Shown: positions 34,196-36,400 of the stretch, in pieces | How positions within the stretch are numbered: the first letter of the stretch is position 1 | Layout of the letters: the number at the start of each line of letters is the position of its first letter | DNA from: Erysipelotrichaceae bacterium | GTDB lineage: Bacteria > Bacillota_I > Bacilli_A > Erysipelotrichales > Erysipelotrichaceae | DNA: 36,400 nucleotides | NCBI GenBank assembly: GCA_030536365.1 | Contig: JAUNQE010000005.1 | Location: forward strand, 1 to 36,400 | Reading direction: 5' to 3' | The notes under the pieces: model-generated | What the model was told of the DNA's origin: nothing | The model's database searches: none | The model's input: the letters and a program-made list of their open reading frames with translations, nothing else | Translations under genes and position numbers: made by a program

Positions 34196-34591
34196 TCATA
34201 AATGCTTCTTGAGGTAGCGGTCTATTTCTTTCAGGCTTTTCTGCATTGCCTCTGTATTGTTGCCGTCTACCGCATGCTCGAGGAGAGCCCTCTGGGCATC
34301 CAGGGAGATGGAGAGGAACTCCCGGAAGTCGTCCTGGCGTTCCTCTAGTTTTTCCAGTCTCTCTGCGTGATTGTGCAGTGTTTCAAAGTCGCTTGTCTGC
34401 TTATTTTTGATCTCAGAGATATCGCTTTTGATCGTCGTGAGATCCTTCCGGATATCATCAATGGCGTTCTTATTTTCTTTTCCCGGCTTGAAGAGCTTGT
34501 CGTAAACTCCCTCGATCAACATCCACAGCGCCTTGACGATTGCCGCTGCAGCAACGATTTCTGTGATTGTGATCTTGCCGATGTCGATCAT
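34196..34591 (-). CDS. Phage membrane/coiled-coil protein (XhlA-like)
   Basis: A 131-residue protein with one N-terminal hydrophobic helix (ITITEIVAAAAIVKALWMLIEGVY, about 8-31) and a long coiled coil rich in Lys/Glu/Asp (DIRKDLTTIKSDISEIKNKQTSDFETL...). This layout resembles hemolysin XhlA and other holin-accessory proteins of Gram-positive phages. The start overlaps the endolysin stop by 4 nt (ATGA). It may assist membrane lesion formation; family membership is by layout only. Confidence 0.72.
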   Translation of the reverse strand: MIDIGKITITEIVAAAAIVKALWMLIEGVYDKLFKPGKENKNAIDDIRKDLTTIKSDISEIKNKQTSDFETLHNHAERLEKLEERQDDFREFLSISLDAQRALLEHAVDGNNTEAMQKSLKEIDRYLKKHL

Positions 34592-36189
34592 ATTACCCCT
34601 TTCAGGATCTTGTTGATCTCGCCGTAAGCGGACAGCAGTTTGTTATTGGTATCTGTCAGAAGACGTGCATCCTCTTTAAGCTTTTCATTCTCGGCCGTGA
34701 GCTTTACGTTGAACTGACAGACTTCATTGTATTTCTGCGTCATCGTTTTAAGCCCTTTTTCAGCCTCTTCAAGGGCTGTTTTCATCTGGGCGAGTTCCTC
34801 TTCGACATTTCTCTTTTTGCGGTACAGGAGCACGCAGTTCTTTACCTTGCGGGTCGTGGTGATGTCCTTGACGCCATTCACTCTTCTGAAGACCGAACCA
34901 CCACCGTCGAAGCAGATCGCATTCCAGAAGCCTAAGGATTTGCAGAGGTCATAGAGTTCTGCACCTCTTAATCCCGAAGATCCGGACACGCCTGCCAAGG
35001 AGTAAGAGAGATAGTTTCCTTCCTTGTCTGTACCGATGATCGTTCTTCCGGAGATGTCGTTATACTGCTGAGAGAAGACTTCCTTGCCCCACTCTGCTTT
35101 CTGGCCGTCTTTCATGATGCCGAACTCTCCGGTAACAGCTCCGTAGTATTCCCAGATCTCTGCGCAGATGTCTTTCGTCTTCTTGAAGGTGAGACCTCCG
35201 TTATAGTCCATGCCCAGTGCCATGACTTCGAAGCTGTCGGTAACGCAGGACATCTCCAGTTCCTGATTGATGACTCCTCTGCTCTTCTCAACACCGTGGG
35301 CATAGTGCTTTCCGTCATAGGTATAAAAAAGGCTGCCATTGACTGCCAGCACCTCTTCCCATCCGTCTGCTTTCAGTTTCTCATCGCCGAAGCCTCCCAT
35401 GACCGTTACGTCATACTTGTCGCCGTAGCGGTTGCCGTCGAGACTCCATCGGTAATTGTAATTGGGATCTTTAACGATCTTTACTAATTCCGGCATATCT
35501 TCCTCCTCCTTTTTCTCGGCAGGATAATCTGTTGCCCAGTCTCCTTTGGAGAACCAGACATTGTCGTCGACTCTTACCCAGTCGCCGTCTTCTTCCAACA
35601 CGTCGTATAGGCCAATCGGAATAAAAAGGCCTGAATAGATCTCTCCGTTCGGGCCTTTCCTGGCTCTTACTTTTTCTTTTGTTACTTCGATCTGATGTTT
35701 GGCAGGATCTCTCTTTGTGCGGATGTCGTTGATGTAGGGATTGATCAGATATCCTAAGAAGGTCCAGCCGATGTACTTCGTGACCTTGCCGACTTCTGGC
35801 CGGTATGTGCCAAGAACAAAGTAATTCGCGATCATCGCTTCCTTCGAAGCTCTCGTGTAGTTGCTTTGTGAGATCACTACACTTCCGTCTTCGTTGATCC
35901 TCTCTACAATACCGACGTGGCCATACTTACCGCCTCCCCAGACCGCAATGGCACCGACCTGCGGAACTGTCGAGCCTCTCCAGTTCGACTTCTCGTACCA
36001 AGTCTGGGCGTTTGTTCTGGGGATCTGCTGCTTGACATTTCTGCCAGCCGCTTCCGAGGACCTTGAGCACGCGAAGGCAGTACAATTGGGCAGCCAGAGA
36101 TCGTCTTTAGCGAACCATGAGTACTCAAGCGAGTAGTAGATCGGATTGTCCTTCATGCCCGTCTGGATCAGACGTTCAAGGAACATCAT
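34588..36189 (-). CDS. Multi-domain phage endolysin: CHAP + SH3-like + phosphodiester glycosidase
   Basis: A 533-residue lysin. The CHAP peptidase/amidase (about 30-125) has catalytic Cys36 (NCTAFACSR) and His91 (GHVGIVE). An SH3-like wall-binding segment follows (about 165-220, VRARKGPNGEIYSGLFIPIGLYDVLEEDGDWVRV). Residues 275-455 match the NAGPA phosphodiester-glycosidase domain: VNGSLFYTYDGKHYAHG, GRTIIGTDKEGN (381-392), and FDGGGS (427-432). The C-terminal 70 residues are a coiled coil. The first two should cut peptidoglycan; the third may attack phosphodiester-linked wall glycans. The start at 36189 overlaps the holin stop (ATGATG). Confidence 0.85.
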   Translation of the reverse strand: MMFLERLIQTGMKDNPIYYSLEYSWFAKDDLWLPNCTAFACSRSSEAAGRNVKQQIPRTNAQTWYEKSNWRGSTVPQVGAIAVWGGGKYGHVGIVERINEDGSVVISQSNYTRASKEAMIANYFVLGTYRPEVGKVTKYIGWTFLGYLINPYINDIRTKRDPAKHQIEVTKEKVRARKGPNGEIYSGLFIPIGLYDVLEEDGDWVRVDDNVWFSKGDWATDYPAEKKEEEDMPELVKIVKDPNYNYRWSLDGNRYGDKYDVTVMGGFGDEKLKADGWEEVLAVNGSLFYTYDGKHYAHGVEKSRGVINQELEMSCVTDSFEVMALGMDYNGGLTFKKTKDICAEIWEYYGAVTGEFGIMKDGQKAEWGKEVFSQQYNDISGRTIIGTDKEGNYLSYSLAGVSGSSGLRGAELYDLCKSLGFWNAICFDGGGSVFRRVNGVKDITTTRKVKNCVLLYRKKRNVEEELAQMKTALEEAEKGLKTMTQKYNEVCQFNVKLTAENEKLKEDARLLTDTNNKLLSAYGEINKILKGVI

Positions 36190-36400
36190 CCAAGACCACC
36201 GTCCTCGATGTCTTCGATATCGCTTCCTACAGAGTTTTCCTCCCAATAGGTTTTAGAGGAAATCTGCATGATGCTACCCATAAAGGCAATCAAAGCACCG
36301 AATGTGCCACTAACCTCTGTGGCATAAGGCAATCCCCATACATCTGCTAATGCTACATACAATGCGCTGATAGCACCGAAGACCGGGCAGAGGACTTTCA
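36186..36400 (-). CDS. Phage holin (5' end at the window edge)
   Basis: Seventy-one codons are visible: K-V-L-C-P-V-F-G-A-I-S-A-L-Y-V-A-L-A-D-V, then WGLPYATEVSGTFGALIAFM, GSIMQISSKTYWEENSVGSD, and an acidic tail IEDIEDGGLG. Two hydrophobic helices with a WGLP turn match small phage holins. The first two visible bases are TG, so the start ATG may lie one base outside the window, for a protein of about 72 residues. Its stop overlaps the endolysin start by 4 nt, the usual holin-endolysin coupling. It would form the membrane lesion that releases the lysin. Confidence 0.8.
   Translation of the reverse strand, partial: KVLCPVFGAISALYVALADVWGLPYATEVSGTFGALIAFMGSIMQISSKTYWEENSVGSDIEDIEDGGLG

Larger units (their letters stand above)
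33178..36400. mobile_element. Distal (lysis) end of an apparent prophage next to tRNA-Ala
   Basis: From just past the tRNA to the window end, the genes are phage-type: holin, CHAP endolysin, membrane/coiled-coil protein and an unrecognised nuclease-like protein, all reading toward the tRNA. They are visibly more A+T-rich in part than the chromosomal genes and packed with ATGA overlaps. Lysis genes at one end with the tRNA as att site is a standard prophage layout, with the integrase expected at the other end, off the window. The exact att core cannot be determined without the second copy. Confidence 0.75.

Overview
The window looks like the chromosome of a low-to-mid-GC Gram-positive (Bacillota), most likely a gut Erysipelotrichia/Clostridia-type anaerobe. 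This is an inference from the HrcA/CIRCE-controlled hrcA-grpE-dnaK-dnaJ cluster, the strong AGGAGG-type ribosome binding sites, the Amadori-compound (frl) catabolic genes, an ABC-F protein and a Gram-positive-style phage lysis cassette. No rRNA or taxonomic marker gene is present to settle it.

Region 1 (1-8361): the apparent terminal inverted repeat of an IS3-family element abuts the end of a nine-gene minus-strand operon. In transcription order it reads frlA permease, frlD kinase, serine esterase, frlB deglycase, BtpA/SgcQ-like TIM barrel, second diverged frlD-like kinase, frlC epimerase, amidohydrolase, YjbQ. FrlA/B/C/D are the enterobacterial fructoselysine/psicoselysine uptake, epimerisation, 6-phosphorylation and deglycation set. 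Here it has a duplicated kinase and four accessory genes, which suggests a wider or chemically different Amadori substrate range. A 323-bp A+T-rich divergent control region carries a clear frlA promoter and palindromic operator candidates.

Region 2 (8362-15300): a plus-strand YtcJ-type amidohydrolase/FGGY-kinase pair converges on a minus-strand operon. That operon encodes a Cof-type HAD phosphatase, a LyxK-like L-xylulose kinase, a ribulose-phosphate-3-epimerase-like barrel and a class II aldolase/4-epimerase. Together they form a plausible pentulose route into the pentose phosphate pathway.

Region 3 (15301-24713): a heat-shock block. hrcA starts from a sigma-A promoter flanked by two CIRCE elements and is followed by grpE, dnaK, an inserted NodB-type deacetylase lipoprotein, and dnaJ. 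clpB has its own variant CIRCE 19 bp upstream. An atypical SpoU-like protein follows.

Region 4 (24714-33100): housekeeping and accessory genes: MBL hydrolase; a NUDIX / exported unknown / MscS / membrane-anchored unknown operon; a nitroreductase / aminoacyl-tRNA deacylase / flavin reductase / unknown operon; an ABC-F ATPase with a possible leader peptide; and a GNAT acetyltransferase.

Region 5 (33103-36400): tRNA-Ala(GGC) with its own promoter, then an att-like zone with two families of short direct repeats and several hairpins. After it comes the distal end of an apparent prophage reading toward the tRNA: holin (cut by the window edge), a three-domain endolysin (CHAP + SH3-like + phosphodiester glycosidase), a membrane/coiled-coil protein and a nuclease-like protein of unknown role. 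The prophage continues beyond the window, and no integrase is visible here.
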